This document shows, in pieces, positions 42,208-51,189 of a stretch of 64,000 nt of DNA (its first letter is position 1; the number at the start of each line of letters is the position of its first letter). The notes under the pieces are model-generated. The model was not told the DNA's origin, ran no database searches, and worked only from the letters and a program-made list of their open reading frames with translations. Both the position numbers and the translations under genes were made by a program. The DNA lies in NCBI GenBank assembly GCA_038237745.1, contig JBBRYJ010000002.1, forward strand, positions 186,001 to 250,000, read 5' to 3'. The DNA is from DASQEH01 sp038237745. GTDB lineage: Bacteria; Actinomycetota; Actinomycetes; Propionibacteriales; Nocardioidaceae.

Positions 42208-43397
42208 CGCTCTCGCCGGCGGTGCTCGTGCTGGAGGACGGCCGCAGCTTCGTCGGCGAGTCGTACGGCGCTAGCGGTGAGGTGATCGGCGAGGCGGTGT
42301 TCTCGACCGGGATGACCGGCTACCAGGAGACGCTGACCGACCCGTCGTACCACCGCCAGGTCGTCGTGATGACGGCTCCCCACGTCGGCAACACCGGAGT
42401 CAACGACGAGGACGGCGAGTCCTCACGCATCTGGGTGGCGGGCTATGTCGTCCGCGACCCCGCCCGGACGGTCAGCAGCTGGCGGGCGAGCCGCAGCCTC
42501 GACGACGAGCTCGCGGACCAGGGCGTCGTCGGGATCAGCGGTATCGACACCCGGGCTCTCACCCGGCACCTGCGCGAGCGCGGAGCGATGCGGGTGGGGA
42601 TCTCCTCGGAGACGGAGGTGGCGGGACTTCTGGACCGGGTACGGAGCGCTCCCGAGATGGCCGGGGCAGACCTCGCCGACGAGGTGAGCACCGCCGACCC
42701 GTACACCGTGCCGGCTGTCGGCCGGAAGCGGTTCCGCGTCGCGGCGGTCGATCTCGGGATCAAGTCGATGACACCGACGCGGCTGGCGTCTCGCGGAGTG
42801 GAGGTGGTCGTCGTCCCCGCCCGCACGACCATCGGCGACCTGCTGGACGTCGAGCCCGACGGAGTCTTCTTCTCCAACGGGCCGGGCGACCCCGCGGCCG
42901 CCGACTCCGCCGTGTCGGTCCTCCGGTCGGTCCTGGCCGAAGGCGTCCCGTGCTTCGGGATCTGCTTCGGCCACCAGGTGTTCGGGCGGGCGATCGGCAT
43001 GTCGACCTACAAGCTCAAGTACGGGCACCGGGGCATCAACCAGCCGGTGGTCGACTGCTCGACCGGGAAGGTCGAGGTCACAGCGCACAACCACGGCTTC
43101 GCGGTCGGTTGGCCCACCCCCACCCCCGCCGAGGGGGCGGAAATGCCCCCTCGAGAGGGCGAGGAAGTCCCGTCGAAGGTGGCACTCGCGGCTCGCGACC
43201 GGCGGGTCGAGACCCCGTACGGCCCGGCCGAGGTCACACACGTCTGCCTCAACGACGGCGTCGTGGAGGGGCTGCGCCTCCTCGACCGGCCGGCGTTCAG
43301 CGTCCAGTACCACCCCGAGGCTGCTGCCGGACCACACGACGCGAGCTACCTGTTCGACCGCTTCGTGGCGCTGATGGCCGACCGGGGGAGCCGCTGA
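42204..43397 (+). CDS. carA: carbamoyl-phosphate synthase small (glutaminase) subunit
   Basis: 397 residues. N-terminal CPSase domain with GYQETLTDPSY (about 41-51) and a class I amidotransferase domain with nucleophile CFGICFGHQ (Cys254) and the His/Glu pair in QYHPEA (about 369-374). Between GFAVG and ETPYGPAEVTHV there is an extra stretch of about 27 residues (about 302-332) compared with Streptomyces CarA; part of it is coded by the hairpin repeat 43128-43172. GTG 42204 is in GTGA overlap with pyrC; the longer open frame upstream is antisense-like filler inside pyrC. Confidence 0.94.
   Translation: MTLSPAVLVLEDGRSFVGESYGASGEVIGEAVFSTGMTGYQETLTDPSYHRQVVVMTAPHVGNTGVNDEDGESSRIWVAGYVVRDPARTVSSWRASRSLDDELADQGVVGISGIDTRALTRHLRERGAMRVGISSETEVAGLLDRVRSAPEMAGADLADEVSTADPYTVPAVGRKRFRVAAVDLGIKSMTPTRLASRGVEVVVVPARTTIGDLLDVEPDGVFFSNGPGDPAAADSAVSVLRSVLAEGVPCFGICFGHQVFGRAIGMSTYKLKYGHRGINQPVVDCSTGKVEVTAHNHGFAVGWPTPTPAEGAEMPPREGEEVPSKVALAARDRRVETPYGPAEVTHVCLNDGVVEGLRLLDRPAFSVQYHPEAAAGPHDASYLFDRFVALMADRGSR
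43128..43172 (+). repeat. tandem hairpin repeat inserted in frame in carA
   Basis: Two units, 43128-43150 and 43151-43172, of the same family as 3333-3377. The first forms GGGGGC/GCCCCC around a six-base loop; the second keeps the core CGAGAGGGCG. In frame they code residues 309-323 of CarA (AEGAEMPPREGEEVP). Confidence 0.7.
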
Positions 43398-46300
43398 TGG
43401 GCAGGCGCGACGACATCGGCTCGGTGCTCGTGATCGGTTCGGGCCCTATCGTGATCGGCCAGGCGTGCGAGTTCGACTACTCCGGCACCCAGGCCTGCCG
43501 GGTGCTCAGCGCCGAAGGTCTGCGCGTCATCCTGGTCAACTCCAACCCGGCCACGATCATGACCGACCCCGACATGGCCGACGCGACGTACATCGAGCCG
43601 ATCACGCCCGACGACGTCGCAAAGATCATCGCCAAGGAGCGTCCGGACGCGCTCCTCGCGACGCTCGGTGGCCAGACCGCCTTGAACACGGCCGTTGCGC
43701 TCGCCCGCGACGGTGTCCTCGCGAAGTATGACGTCGAGCTCATCGGTGCCTCTGTGGAGGCGATCGAGGCGGGGGAGAACCGGCAGACCTTCAAGGCGAT
43801 CGTGCAGGCGCTCGGCGGCGACGTGGCCGAGAGTCTCGTCTGCCACCGTCTCGACGAGTGCCTGGCAGCCGCCGACCACCTGGGGTACCCCGTCGTCGTA
43901 CGGCCCTCGTTCACGATGGGAGGTGTGGGCTCGGGGATGGCGTACGACGCCAACGGCCTGCGGCAGATCGCGGGCGCCGGGCTGGAGGCGAGCCCGAGCA
44001 CCGAGGTGCTCCTCGAACAATCCCTGCTCGGGTGGAAGGAGTACGAGCTCGAGGTCATGCGTGACGGCCACGACAACACCGTCATCGTCTGCTCGATCGA
44101 GAACGTCGACCCGATGGGGGTGCATACCGGGGACTCGATCACAGTGGCTCCGGCGATGACCCTCACCGACCGCGAGATGCAGGTCATGCGCGACATGGCC
44201 ATCGGCGTCATCCGCTCCGTGGGGGTGGAGACCGGCGGCTGCAACATCCAGTTCGCAGTCAACCCCCGAGACGGCCGGATGGTCGTCGTAGAGATGAACC
44301 CGAGGGTGTCACGGTCCAGCGCCCTCGCCTCGAAGGCGACCGGCTTCCCGATCGCCAAGATCGCTGCCAAGGTGGCGATCGGCTACTCCCTCGACGAGAT
44401 CGCCAACGACATCACCCGCCAGACGCCCGCCAGCTTCGAGCCCGCCCTCGACTACGTGGCGGTGAAGGTGCCGCGCTTCGCCTTTGAGAAGTTTCCCGCC
44501 GCCGACGCCGCGCTCACGACCGCCATGAAGAGCGTCGGCGAGGCGATGGCGATCGGGCGAAACTTCACCGAGGCGCTGCAGAAGGCCCTGCGCTCACTGG
44601 AGAAGCGCGACGCTGTCTTCTCCTGGGCAGGGGAGCCTGGGGACCGGCAGGCGCTGCTGGCGGCAGCCAGGACCCCTCACGACGGGAGGCTGCGGGTCGT
44701 GATGGACGCCGTCCGCGCCGGCGCGTCGGTCGAGGAGGTGTCGGCTGTCACCGGGATCGACGCGTGGTTCGTCGACCAGCTCCTGCTGCTCGACGAGGTG
44801 GCGCGGGACGTCGCGGCATCGGGGCACATCACACCTGCGCTGCTGCGCCGAGCCAAGCGGCACGGCTTCTCCGACGCGCAACTGGCCGAGCTGACCGGGT
44901 TCAGCGAGGACGTGCTGCGCGGCGTGCGCTGGGCGCTCGGGGTCCGGCCGGTCTACAAGACGGTCGACACCTGTGCCGCGGAGTTCGCGGCGATGACTCC
45001 CTACCACTACTCGACGTACGACGAGGAGGACGAGGTCGAGCCTCGCATCCGCCCGGCGGTGCTGATCCTCGGCAGTGGACCCAACCGGATCGGGCAGGGC
45101 ATCGAGTTCGACTACTCCTGTGTCCACGCGTCCATGGCGCTGTCGGAGGCCGGCTACGAGACGGTGATGGTCAACTGCAACCCGGAGACCGTCTCCACGG
45201 ACTACGACACCTCCGACCGTCTCTACTTCGAGCCGCTCACTCTCGAGGACGTGCTGGAGGTGGTGGCCGCCGAGACCAGGGCAGGACCGGTCGCCGGGGT
45301 CATCGTGCAGCTCGGCGGTCAGACGCCCCTGGGTCTCGCCGAGGGTCTTGCCGAGGCGGGGGTGCCCATCGTGGGGACCAGCCCCGCGGCGATCCACCTC
45401 GCGGAGGACCGCGGTGCCTTCGGTCATGTGCTGGCCAGCGCCGGGCTACCCGCTCCCAAGCACGGCACCGCTACCTCGTTCGTCGAGGCCAAAGCGATCG
45501 CCGACGAGATCGGCTTCCCCGTGCTGGTCAGACCCTCTTACGTGCTCGGCGGTCGTGGGATGGAGATCGTGTATGACGACGACTCACTCCAGGCCTACAT
45601 CGAGCGTGCGACCCAGATCTCCCCGTCGCACCCCGTGCTCGTCGACCGCTTCCTCGACGACGCGATCGAAGTCGACGTCGACGCCCTGTACGACGGGATG
45701 GAGCTCTACCTCGGTGGGGTGATGGAGCACATCGAGGAGGCCGGGATCCACTCCGGCGACTCATCGTGCGTGCTGCCACCCATCACTCTCGGGCGAGAGG
45801 ACATCGAGCGGATCCGGCAGTCGACGCTCGCCATCGCGGCCGGAGTCGGCGTACGCGGCCTGGTCAACATCCAGTTCGCCGTTGCCTCGGACGTCCTGTA
45901 CGTCCTGGAGGCGAACCCACGCGCCTCGCGTACCGTGCCGTTCGTCTCGAAGGCCACCGCGACCCCGTTGGCCAAGGCGGCCGCTCGGATCATGCTCGGC
46001 GAGTCCGTCGCCGACCTGCGGCGGGCCGGGGTGCTGTCTGCGCAGGGCGACGGTGCCGACCTGCCGGCGTCTGCGCCCGTCTCCGTCAAGGAGGCGGTCA
46101 TGCCGTTCAACCGGTTCCGTACACCGGACGGCCGCAACGTCGACACGGTGCTCGGGCCGGAGATGCGGTCGACGGGTGAGGTGATGGGCCTCGCCTCCGA
46201 CTTCGGCACCGCCTTCGCCAAGGCCCAGCTGGCCGCGTTCGGCGGCCTGCCGACCTCGGGATGTGCCTTCGTGTCCGTAGCCAACCGCGACAAGCGGGCG

Positions 46301-46753
46301 ATGATCTTCCCCCTCAAGCGGCTCGCTGATCTCGGCTTCCGCATCCTCGCCACGGCCGGCACGGCGGACGTGCTGAGACGCAACGGCGTTTCGTCCGAGG
46401 TCGTACGGAAGGCCTCCGAGGGACCCGGCCCCGACGGCGAGCCGACGATCGTCGGCCGGATCCTCGGCGGCGACGTCGACCTCGTCATCAACACCCCGCA
46501 CGGCACGACGTCGAACGGCTCGCCCAGGGTCGACGGGTACGAGATCCGGACGGCCTCGGTCGCGACCAGCATCCCGTGCATCACTACGGTGCAGGGGCTC
46601 GCCGCAACAGTGCAGGGCATCGAGGCGCTGCTCGCCGGCGGGCTGGAGGTGCGGTCGCTCCAGGACTGGTCGCGCGAGCTCGTCGGTCGGCGGCCGAGCG
46701 ACGAGCCAGACGTGGCGGACGGTGCGGCCTCGGCGGCACGGGTGAGCGGATGA
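43397..46753 (+). CDS. carB: carbamoyl-phosphate synthase large subunit
   Basis: 1118 residues with both ATP-grasp halves: N-terminal half beginning VLVIGSGPIVIGQACEFDYSG (about 11-31), C-terminal half with ILGSGPNRIGQGIEFDYS near 556-573, oligomerisation domain between them, and a C-terminal MGS-like allosteric domain (about 960-1080). Uses ammonia from CarA. ATG 43397 shares a base with the carA stop; pyrK overlaps its end. Confidence 0.96.
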   Translation: MGRRDDIGSVLVIGSGPIVIGQACEFDYSGTQACRVLSAEGLRVILVNSNPATIMTDPDMADATYIEPITPDDVAKIIAKERPDALLATLGGQTALNTAVALARDGVLAKYDVELIGASVEAIEAGENRQTFKAIVQALGGDVAESLVCHRLDECLAAADHLGYPVVVRPSFTMGGVGSGMAYDANGLRQIAGAGLEASPSTEVLLEQSLLGWKEYELEVMRDGHDNTVIVCSIENVDPMGVHTGDSITVAPAMTLTDREMQVMRDMAIGVIRSVGVETGGCNIQFAVNPRDGRMVVVEMNPRVSRSSALASKATGFPIAKIAAKVAIGYSLDEIANDITRQTPASFEPALDYVAVKVPRFAFEKFPAADAALTTAMKSVGEAMAIGRNFTEALQKALRSLEKRDAVFSWAGEPGDRQALLAAARTPHDGRLRVVMDAVRAGASVEEVSAVTGIDAWFVDQLLLLDEVARDVAASGHITPALLRRAKRHGFSDAQLAELTGFSEDVLRGVRWALGVRPVYKTVDTCAAEFAAMTPYHYSTYDEEDEVEPRIRPAVLILGSGPNRIGQGIEFDYSCVHASMALSEAGYETVMVNCNPETVSTDYDTSDRLYFEPLTLEDVLEVVAAETRAGPVAGVIVQLGGQTPLGLAEGLAEAGVPIVGTSPAAIHLAEDRGAFGHVLASAGLPAPKHGTATSFVEAKAIADEIGFPVLVRPSYVLGGRGMEIVYDDDSLQAYIERATQISPSHPVLVDRFLDDAIEVDVDALYDGMELYLGGVMEHIEEAGIHSGDSSCVLPPITLGREDIERIRQSTLAIAAGVGVRGLVNIQFAVASDVLYVLEANPRASRTVPFVSKATATPLAKAAARIMLGESVADLRRAGVLSAQGDGADLPASAPVSVKEAVMPFNRFRTPDGRNVDTVLGPEMRSTGEVMGLASDFGTAFAKAQLAAFGGLPTSGCAFVSVANRDKRAMIFPLKRLADLGFRILATAGTADVLRRNGVSSEVVRKASEGPGPDGEPTIVGRILGGDVDLVINTPHGTTSNGSPRVDGYEIRTASVATSIPCITTVQGLAATVQGIEALLAGGLEVRSLQDWSRELVGRRPSDEPDVADGAASAARVSG

Positions 46754-47622
46754 ACGATGCCGGCGGACCTCTCCAGGTCGACGGGGAGGTCTTCTCCGTC
46801 AAGCGCGTCGGTGACTACGTTCATATGACGCTCGTCGCAGCCGGGATCGCCGAGCGGTGGAGGCCGGGGAACTTCGTGGCCCTGTCGGTCGGCGGCGACA
46901 CCTCGGCCGCCCTGCTGCGCCGCGCATTCTCGATCTACCGCGCGCGTCCGTCCGGAATCTACGGCGGCACCGTCGAGATCGTCTTCGCCGCCGTCGGCCC
47001 GGGAACGTCCTGGCTCGCGGAGCGTCGCCCTCATGACCGGCTCAACGTCGTCGGACCACTGGGGAGGCCGTTCGCGCTGCCCAAGGAGCCGGTGGCGTGC
47101 GTGCTCGTCGGCGGCGGGTACGGCTCCGCCCCGCTCTTCGGCCTCGCCGAGCGACTACGCGAGCGGCACTGTGGCGTGCACATGGTGCTGGGAGCGGCGA
47201 CCGAATCGCGTCTCTTCGGGGCGCTCGAGGCGAAGCGCTCCGCGCAGTCCGTGACCGTCACCACCGTCGACGGGTCGGTGGGCATTCCCGGCCTGGTGAC
47301 CGACCCTCTCCCGGCCCTCATCGCCCGCAGCTCGGTGGAGGTCGTGTACGCCTGTGGCCCCATGCCGATGCTCGCGGCCGTGACGGCGGTGGCGAACGAG
47401 CATGGCGCGTGGAGCCAGACCGCCGTCGAGGAGTCGATGGCCTGCGGCATCGGTGTCTGTATGACGTGCGTGCTTCCGGTCACCGGCGACGACGGGGTCA
47501 CCCGGATGGTCCGGTCCTGTGTCGACGGTCCGGTGTTCGCCGGAGACAAGGTCAGGTGGGACGCCGTCGGCACCGTCCCCGCCGGGACGTACGGGGCGGC
47601 TGCGACGGGCGGCCCGGTGTGA
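46750..47622 (+). CDS. pyrK: dihydroorotate dehydrogenase B electron-transfer subunit PyrK
   Basis: 290 residues, ferredoxin-reductase-like: FAD domain with RRAFSIYRA (about 58-66), NAD-binding VLVGGGYGSAPLF (about 118-130), and a C-terminal [2Fe-2S] motif with four cysteines, MACGIGVCMTCVLP (about 230-243) and the later Cys in RSC (about 257). It passes electrons from PyrD to NAD+. With pyrD next to it, the organism has a class 1B enzyme. ATG 46750 overlaps carB. Confidence 0.93.
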   Translation: MNDAGGPLQVDGEVFSVKRVGDYVHMTLVAAGIAERWRPGNFVALSVGGDTSAALLRRAFSIYRARPSGIYGGTVEIVFAAVGPGTSWLAERRPHDRLNVVGPLGRPFALPKEPVACVLVGGGYGSAPLFGLAERLRERHCGVHMVLGAATESRLFGALEAKRSAQSVTVTTVDGSVGIPGLVTDPLPALIARSSVEVVYACGPMPMLAAVTAVANEHGAWSQTAVEESMACGIGVCMTCVLPVTGDDGVTRMVRSCVDGPVFAGDKVRWDAVGTVPAGTYGAAATGGPV

Positions 47623-48617
47623 GCACGGCCGGAGCTCGGCGGGAGAACGGTGCTGCGGTGGCGCCCGACGAGGTCGACCTCACGACGGTCCTCGCCGACG
47701 CGCGCCTCACGAACCCGGTCATGACGGCGAGCGGCTGCGCCGCGGCCGGACAGGAGCTGCACCAGTTCTTCGACGTCGCAGAGCTCGGCGCGGTGGTGAC
47801 GAAGTCGATCATGCGCGACCCGCGCGCCGGCCGGCCGACGCCGCGCATGGTGGAGACACCCTCGGGCATGCTGAACTCGATCGGTCTGCAAGGCCCCGGC
47901 ATCGACTCCTTCCTGGCCCGCGACCTGCCATGGCTGCTCCGGCATGACGCCAGGCCGATCGTGTCGATCGCCGGGTCGACTCTGGGGGAGTACGCAGAGC
48001 TGGCCCGCCGGGTAGGCAACACGCCCGGTGTCGCAGCCGTCGAGGTCAACATCTCGTGCCCCAACGTCGAGAACCGGGGGCTGGTCTTCGCGTGCGACCC
48101 GCAGCAGGCGGCGCGGGTGCTGTCCGTCGTACGTCGCGACACCCCGCGCGGGGTGCCCGTCTTCGCCAAGCTGTCGCCCGACGTGACGAGCATCGTCGAC
48201 ATCGCGACGGCGGTGGTCGAGGCGGGTGCCGACGGGGTCGTCCTCGTCAACACCCTGCTGGGGCTGCACATCGACCTCGAGACCCTCCGGCCGGAGCTGG
48301 CCGGCGTCACCGGCGGGCTGTCCGGCCCGGCCGTACGACCGGTCGCCGTGCGCGCGGTGTGGCAGGTGGCGAAGGCACTGCCGACCGTGCCGGTCATCGG
48401 CGTCGGTGGGATCCGCACGGGGCGCGACGCCCTGGAGTTCATGCTGGCGGGAGCAAGTGCCGTGCAGGTCGGGACGGCGATCTTCAATGACCCGAGCGCG
48501 CCCCTCCGGGTCCTGCGGGAGCTGCGGGTCGAGCTTGCCGCGCGGGGGTTCGGCAAGGCCGTCGAGGCTGTCGGGTACTCCCATCGTCTCCCACCCGACC
48601 CCCGCCGGGAGGTCTGA
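47619..48617 (+). CDS. pyrD: dihydroorotate dehydrogenase, class 1B catalytic subunit
   Basis: 332 residues, FMN barrel. The catalytic base is a cysteine (EVNISCPNV, Cys147), which marks class 1 and excludes the membrane class 2 enzyme; TASGCAAAG (about 30-38) and GVGGIRTGRDALEFMLAGASAVQVGTA near 264-290 bind FMN. The adjoining pyrK defines type 1B. GTG 47619 overlaps the pyrK stop and leaves a short Gly/Ala/Arg-rich N-terminus; a slightly later start is possible. Confidence 0.94.
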   Translation: MSTAGARRENGAAVAPDEVDLTTVLADARLTNPVMTASGCAAAGQELHQFFDVAELGAVVTKSIMRDPRAGRPTPRMVETPSGMLNSIGLQGPGIDSFLARDLPWLLRHDARPIVSIAGSTLGEYAELARRVGNTPGVAAVEVNISCPNVENRGLVFACDPQQAARVLSVVRRDTPRGVPVFAKLSPDVTSIVDIATAVVEAGADGVVLVNTLLGLHIDLETLRPELAGVTGGLSGPAVRPVAVRAVWQVAKALPTVPVIGVGGIRTGRDALEFMLAGASAVQVGTAIFNDPSAPLRVLRELRVELAARGFGKAVEAVGYSHRLPPDPRREV

Positions 48618-48621
48618 GCAG

Positions 48622-49449
48622 GTGGAGCCGTTCGGTGCGCGTCTGCGCCAGGCGATCGAGAGGCGTGGGCGACTCTGCGTCGGCGTCGACCCTCACCCTG
48701 CCCTGCTTGCCCGCTGGGGTCTCGCCGACGACCCGGTCGGCCTCGACGCGTTCGCGTCCACGTGTGTCGAGGCCCTCGCCGACCACGTCGCCGTGCTGAA
48801 GCCGCAGTCCGCATTCTTCGAACGACACGGATCGGCGGGCATTGCGGTGCTCGAGCGGCTCATCGCGACAGCACGGGCGCGGGGCGCCCTGGTGCTGCTC
48901 GATGTGAAGAGGGCAGACATTGGCTCCACCATGCAGGGGTATGCCGACGCTTACGTCGACCAGGAGTCAGCGCTCGCAGCGGATGCGGTCACGGTCAACC
49001 CGTTCCTCGGGTTCGAGTCGCTGCGACCGTTGCTCGACACGGCAAGACGACAGGGCGCGGGGGTGTTCGTGCTCGCGCTGACATCCAACCCCGAGGGTGG
49101 CGAGATCCAGCAGGCCCGCGCATCCGGCGGCTCGGTGGCAGCCGCCGTCCTGTTGTCAGTCGCGGCGGAGAACTCTGGCGTCACAGGCCTGGGTTCGGTC
49201 GGTGCGGTGGTCGCGGCGAACCTCCCCGAGATCCACGAGGACCTCGCGGTGAACGGACCACTGCTCGCGCCGGGCCTCGGCGCGCAGGGAGGCACCCTCG
49301 ACGACATCCGGCGCAACTTCGCCGGGGTCGCCCACCTGGTGTTGCCCGCCACGTCTCGCGACGTGCTTCGCGCCGGCCCTGACGTGACAGCGCTGCGCGA
49401 GTCGGCGCTGCGTACGATCGACGCGGTCGGGGATGTCTTCGACGGCTGA
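48622..49449 (+). CDS. pyrF: orotidine 5'-phosphate decarboxylase (type 2)
   Basis: 275 residues, the longer type 2 form seen in actinobacteria. Catalytic D-K-D in LLDVKRADIGSTM (Asp94, Lys96, Asp99) and GVDPHPALL (about 21-29). GTG 48622 follows the pyrD stop by four bases with GGGAGG upstream. Last gene of the pyr operon; a hairpin overlaps its stop codon. Confidence 0.94.
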   Translation: MEPFGARLRQAIERRGRLCVGVDPHPALLARWGLADDPVGLDAFASTCVEALADHVAVLKPQSAFFERHGSAGIAVLERLIATARARGALVLLDVKRADIGSTMQGYADAYVDQESALAADAVTVNPFLGFESLRPLLDTARRQGAGVFVLALTSNPEGGEIQQARASGGSVAAAVLLSVAAENSGVTGLGSVGAVVAANLPEIHEDLAVNGPLLAPGLGAQGGTLDDIRRNFAGVAHLVLPATSRDVLRAGPDVTALRESALRTIDAVGDVFDG

Positions 49450-49479
49450 TCGGGGGTACGGCGAAGGAACACCCCGATC
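49448..49479 (+). terminator. hairpin at the end of the pyr operon
   Basis: GATCGGGG (49448-49455) pairs with CCCCGATC (49472-49479) around a 16-base loop, starting in the pyrF stop codon. No T run. Confidence 0.45.
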
Positions 49480-49488
49480 GCAGGCCAC

Positions 49489-49494
49489 TAGACT
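49489..49494 (+). promoter_or_regulatory. -10 hexamer TAGACT before the proline-rich protein gene (candidate)
   Basis: TAGACT lies 47 bases before GTG 49542, just after the pyr operon hairpin. No clear -35. Confidence 0.4.
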
Positions 49495-49541
49495 GCCTCA
49501 GCAGCATCCGACCGGGGGCAGACCACTGAGGGGGGACGTCC

Positions 49542-50123
49542 GTGTCACACCAGGCGCCTCCGCCGGACGACCCGTCGGTCCCGCCTCCCGGCCCGCCGAG
49601 CCCGCCGCCCTACGGCGATATGTACGGCCAGCCGCCCCCTGCGCCGTCGGGCCAGCGGTACGGCCAATTTCCGCAGCCACCGCAGGCCTACCCGCAGCAG
49701 GAGCTGTTGCCGCAGGAGCGGAAACCCCGGCGCAGCCGGCTGCCGCTCTACATCGCGCTCGGCGTTGCGCTCGCCATCATCGTGGGGGGAGTAGCAGTCT
49801 GGCTGCTGCTCCGCGATAACGGCGAGAGCACGCGGGCGCAGTACTGCGCCGCGATCAAAGAGGTCGCTCCGAGGAACGACCTGCTCTCGGCGGTCGTGGG
49901 CGCCGACGCGACGACGCTCGGCAAGGCACAGACGGTGGCTGACCTGGCGCCGTCGGCAGTTAAGAAGGACTGGAAGACCCTCACCGACGTGGTCAGATCA
50001 GCGCAGACATCGTCGTCCCTGGATCCCACCACCGCCCTGACAGCCCTCGGGGCGCTGAAGAGCATCGTCTCTGACTCCAATGCCAACTGTGGGACTGCGT
50101 ACACGCTGCCGCTTTCACCCTGA
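49542..50123 (+). CDS. proline-rich single-pass membrane protein of unknown function
   Basis: 193 residues: a cytoplasmic N-terminus of about 65 residues rich in Pro, Gly, Tyr and Gln (PPPGPPSPPPYGD and similar), one membrane helix (LPLYIALGVALAIIVGGVAVW, about 66-86), and an extracytoplasmic part of about 105 residues with two cysteines (YCAAI and NCGTA) that could form a disulphide. The Pro-rich head resembles those of many actinobacterial membrane proteins but identifies no family. GTG 49542 has GAGGGGGGA five bases upstream. It lies between the pyr operon and mihF; function unknown. Confidence 0.75.
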   Translation: MSHQAPPPDDPSVPPPGPPSPPPYGDMYGQPPPAPSGQRYGQFPQPPQAYPQQELLPQERKPRRSRLPLYIALGVALAIIVGGVAVWLLLRDNGESTRAQYCAAIKEVAPRNDLLSAVVGADATTLGKAQTVADLAPSAVKKDWKTLTDVVRSAQTSSSLDPTTALTALGALKSIVSDSNANCGTAYTLPLSP

Positions 50124-50139
50124 ACGAGCACCCACCCGT

Positions 50140-50145
50140 TAGGGT
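50140..50145 (+). promoter_or_regulatory. -10 hexamer TAGGGT upstream of mihF (candidate)
   Basis: TAGGGT lies 91 bases before GTG 50237. A small hairpin, GGATCG/CGATCC (50148-50164), follows in the predicted leader. No clear -35. Confidence 0.3.
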
Positions 50146-50236
50146 GTGGATCGGTGGGCGATCCCGCGCCCACGGCCCGGGCCGCTCCCCGACAGCCCAG
50201 TGGCCACACGCGTTGATGAGGGACCGAGGTGGAGCG

Positions 50237-50557
50237 GTGGGCGTTCCAGAGTTGACCCCCGAGCAGCGCCGAGCTGCCCTCGAGAGAGCAGCCGTCGTTC
50301 GGCGTGAGAGGGCGGAGGTCAAGAACCGCCTGAAGAACTCGGGGGCCTCGTTGCCCGAGGTGCTGCATGACGGTCAGAACAACGAGGTGATCGGCAAGAT
50401 GAAGGTGCTCGACCTCCTCCGCTCGATGCCTGGACTGGGGAAGGTCCGGGCCCGGAACCTGATGGAGCGGATCGGCATCTCGGAGTCCCGGCGCGTCCGG
50501 GGGCTCGGTGCGAACCAGATAGCGGCTCTCGAGCGCGAGTTTGAGCAGCGAGGCTGA
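50237..50557 (+). CDS. mihF: integration host factor, actinobacterial type
   Basis: 106 residues, the normal length of mIHF/sIHF, a nucleoid-associated DNA-bending protein essential in mycobacteria and unrelated to proteobacterial IHF. Start VPELTPEQRRAALERAA, conserved VIGKMKVLDLLRSMPGLGKVRARNLME (about 53-79) with a helix-hairpin-helix-like turn, and RRVRGLGANQ (about 88-97). GTG 50237 chosen to match the family start, with GAGGTGGA just upstream; the in-frame extension to 50144 is Arg/Pro-rich and not conserved. Usual neighbour of gmk. Confidence 0.93.
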   Translation: MGVPELTPEQRRAALERAAVVRRERAEVKNRLKNSGASLPEVLHDGQNNEVIGKMKVLDLLRSMPGLGKVRARNLMERIGISESRRVRGLGANQIAALEREFEQRG

Positions 50558-51173
50558 GGACGCAGAGCCCACCCCGCCATCCGGCCGGACCGCCAGCCGG
50601 AGCCGCAGCAGGCTGACAGTGCTCGCGGGGCCTACGGCCGTCGGCAAGGGCACGGTGGCGGCCGACATCCGCAAGCACCACCCCGACGTCTGGATCTCGA
50701 TATCCGCCACAACCCGCCGCGCTCGTCCCGGGGAGGTCGAGGGCGAGCAGTACCGCTTCGTCGGCGAGGCCGACTTCGACGCGATGGTCGACGCCGGAGA
50801 GCTGCTCGAGTGGGCGGTCGTCCATGAGACGGCGCGTTACGGCACGCCGCGACGTCCCGTTGAGGAGGCACTCGACGAGGGTCGCCTGGCTCTCCTCGAG
50901 ATCGACCTGCAGGGAGCCCGGCAGGTACGCCGGTCGATGCCCGAGGCGCTGTTCGTCTTCTTGACGCCGCCTTCCTGGGACGAGCTCGTACGCCGGCTCC
51001 TCGGGCGCGGCACCGAGTCGGAGGAGGAACGCGCTCGTCGGCTGCAGACCGCCGTACGCGAGCTCGCAGCCCAGCAGGAGTTCGACCGCACCCTCGTGAA
51101 CGCTGACGTCCACGCCACCGCCGAGCAGTTGGTAGACTTGATGCGCGCCAGTGCGCGAAACCACTCCCACTAA
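50541..51173 (+). CDS. gmk: guanylate kinase
   Basis: 210 residues. P-loop GPTAVGKGT (30-38), the GMP-binding region ISATTRRARPGEVEGEQYRF near 55-75 and the lid with RLLGRGTESEEERARRL (about 152-168). The start is uncertain: TTG 50541 overlaps mihF by 17 bases and gives an N-terminal extension of about 25 residues; no start lies between it and the P-loop with a proper site except GTG 50619, which is too close to the fold. Confidence 0.93.
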   Translation: MSSEAEDAEPTPPSGRTASRSRSRLTVLAGPTAVGKGTVAADIRKHHPDVWISISATTRRARPGEVEGEQYRFVGEADFDAMVDAGELLEWAVVHETARYGTPRRPVEEALDEGRLALLEIDLQGARQVRRSMPEALFVFLTPPSWDELVRRLLGRGTESEEERARRLQTAVRELAAQQEFDRTLVNADVHATAEQLVDLMRASARNHSH

Positions 51174-51189
51174 CGAATGAGGCTTCTGC

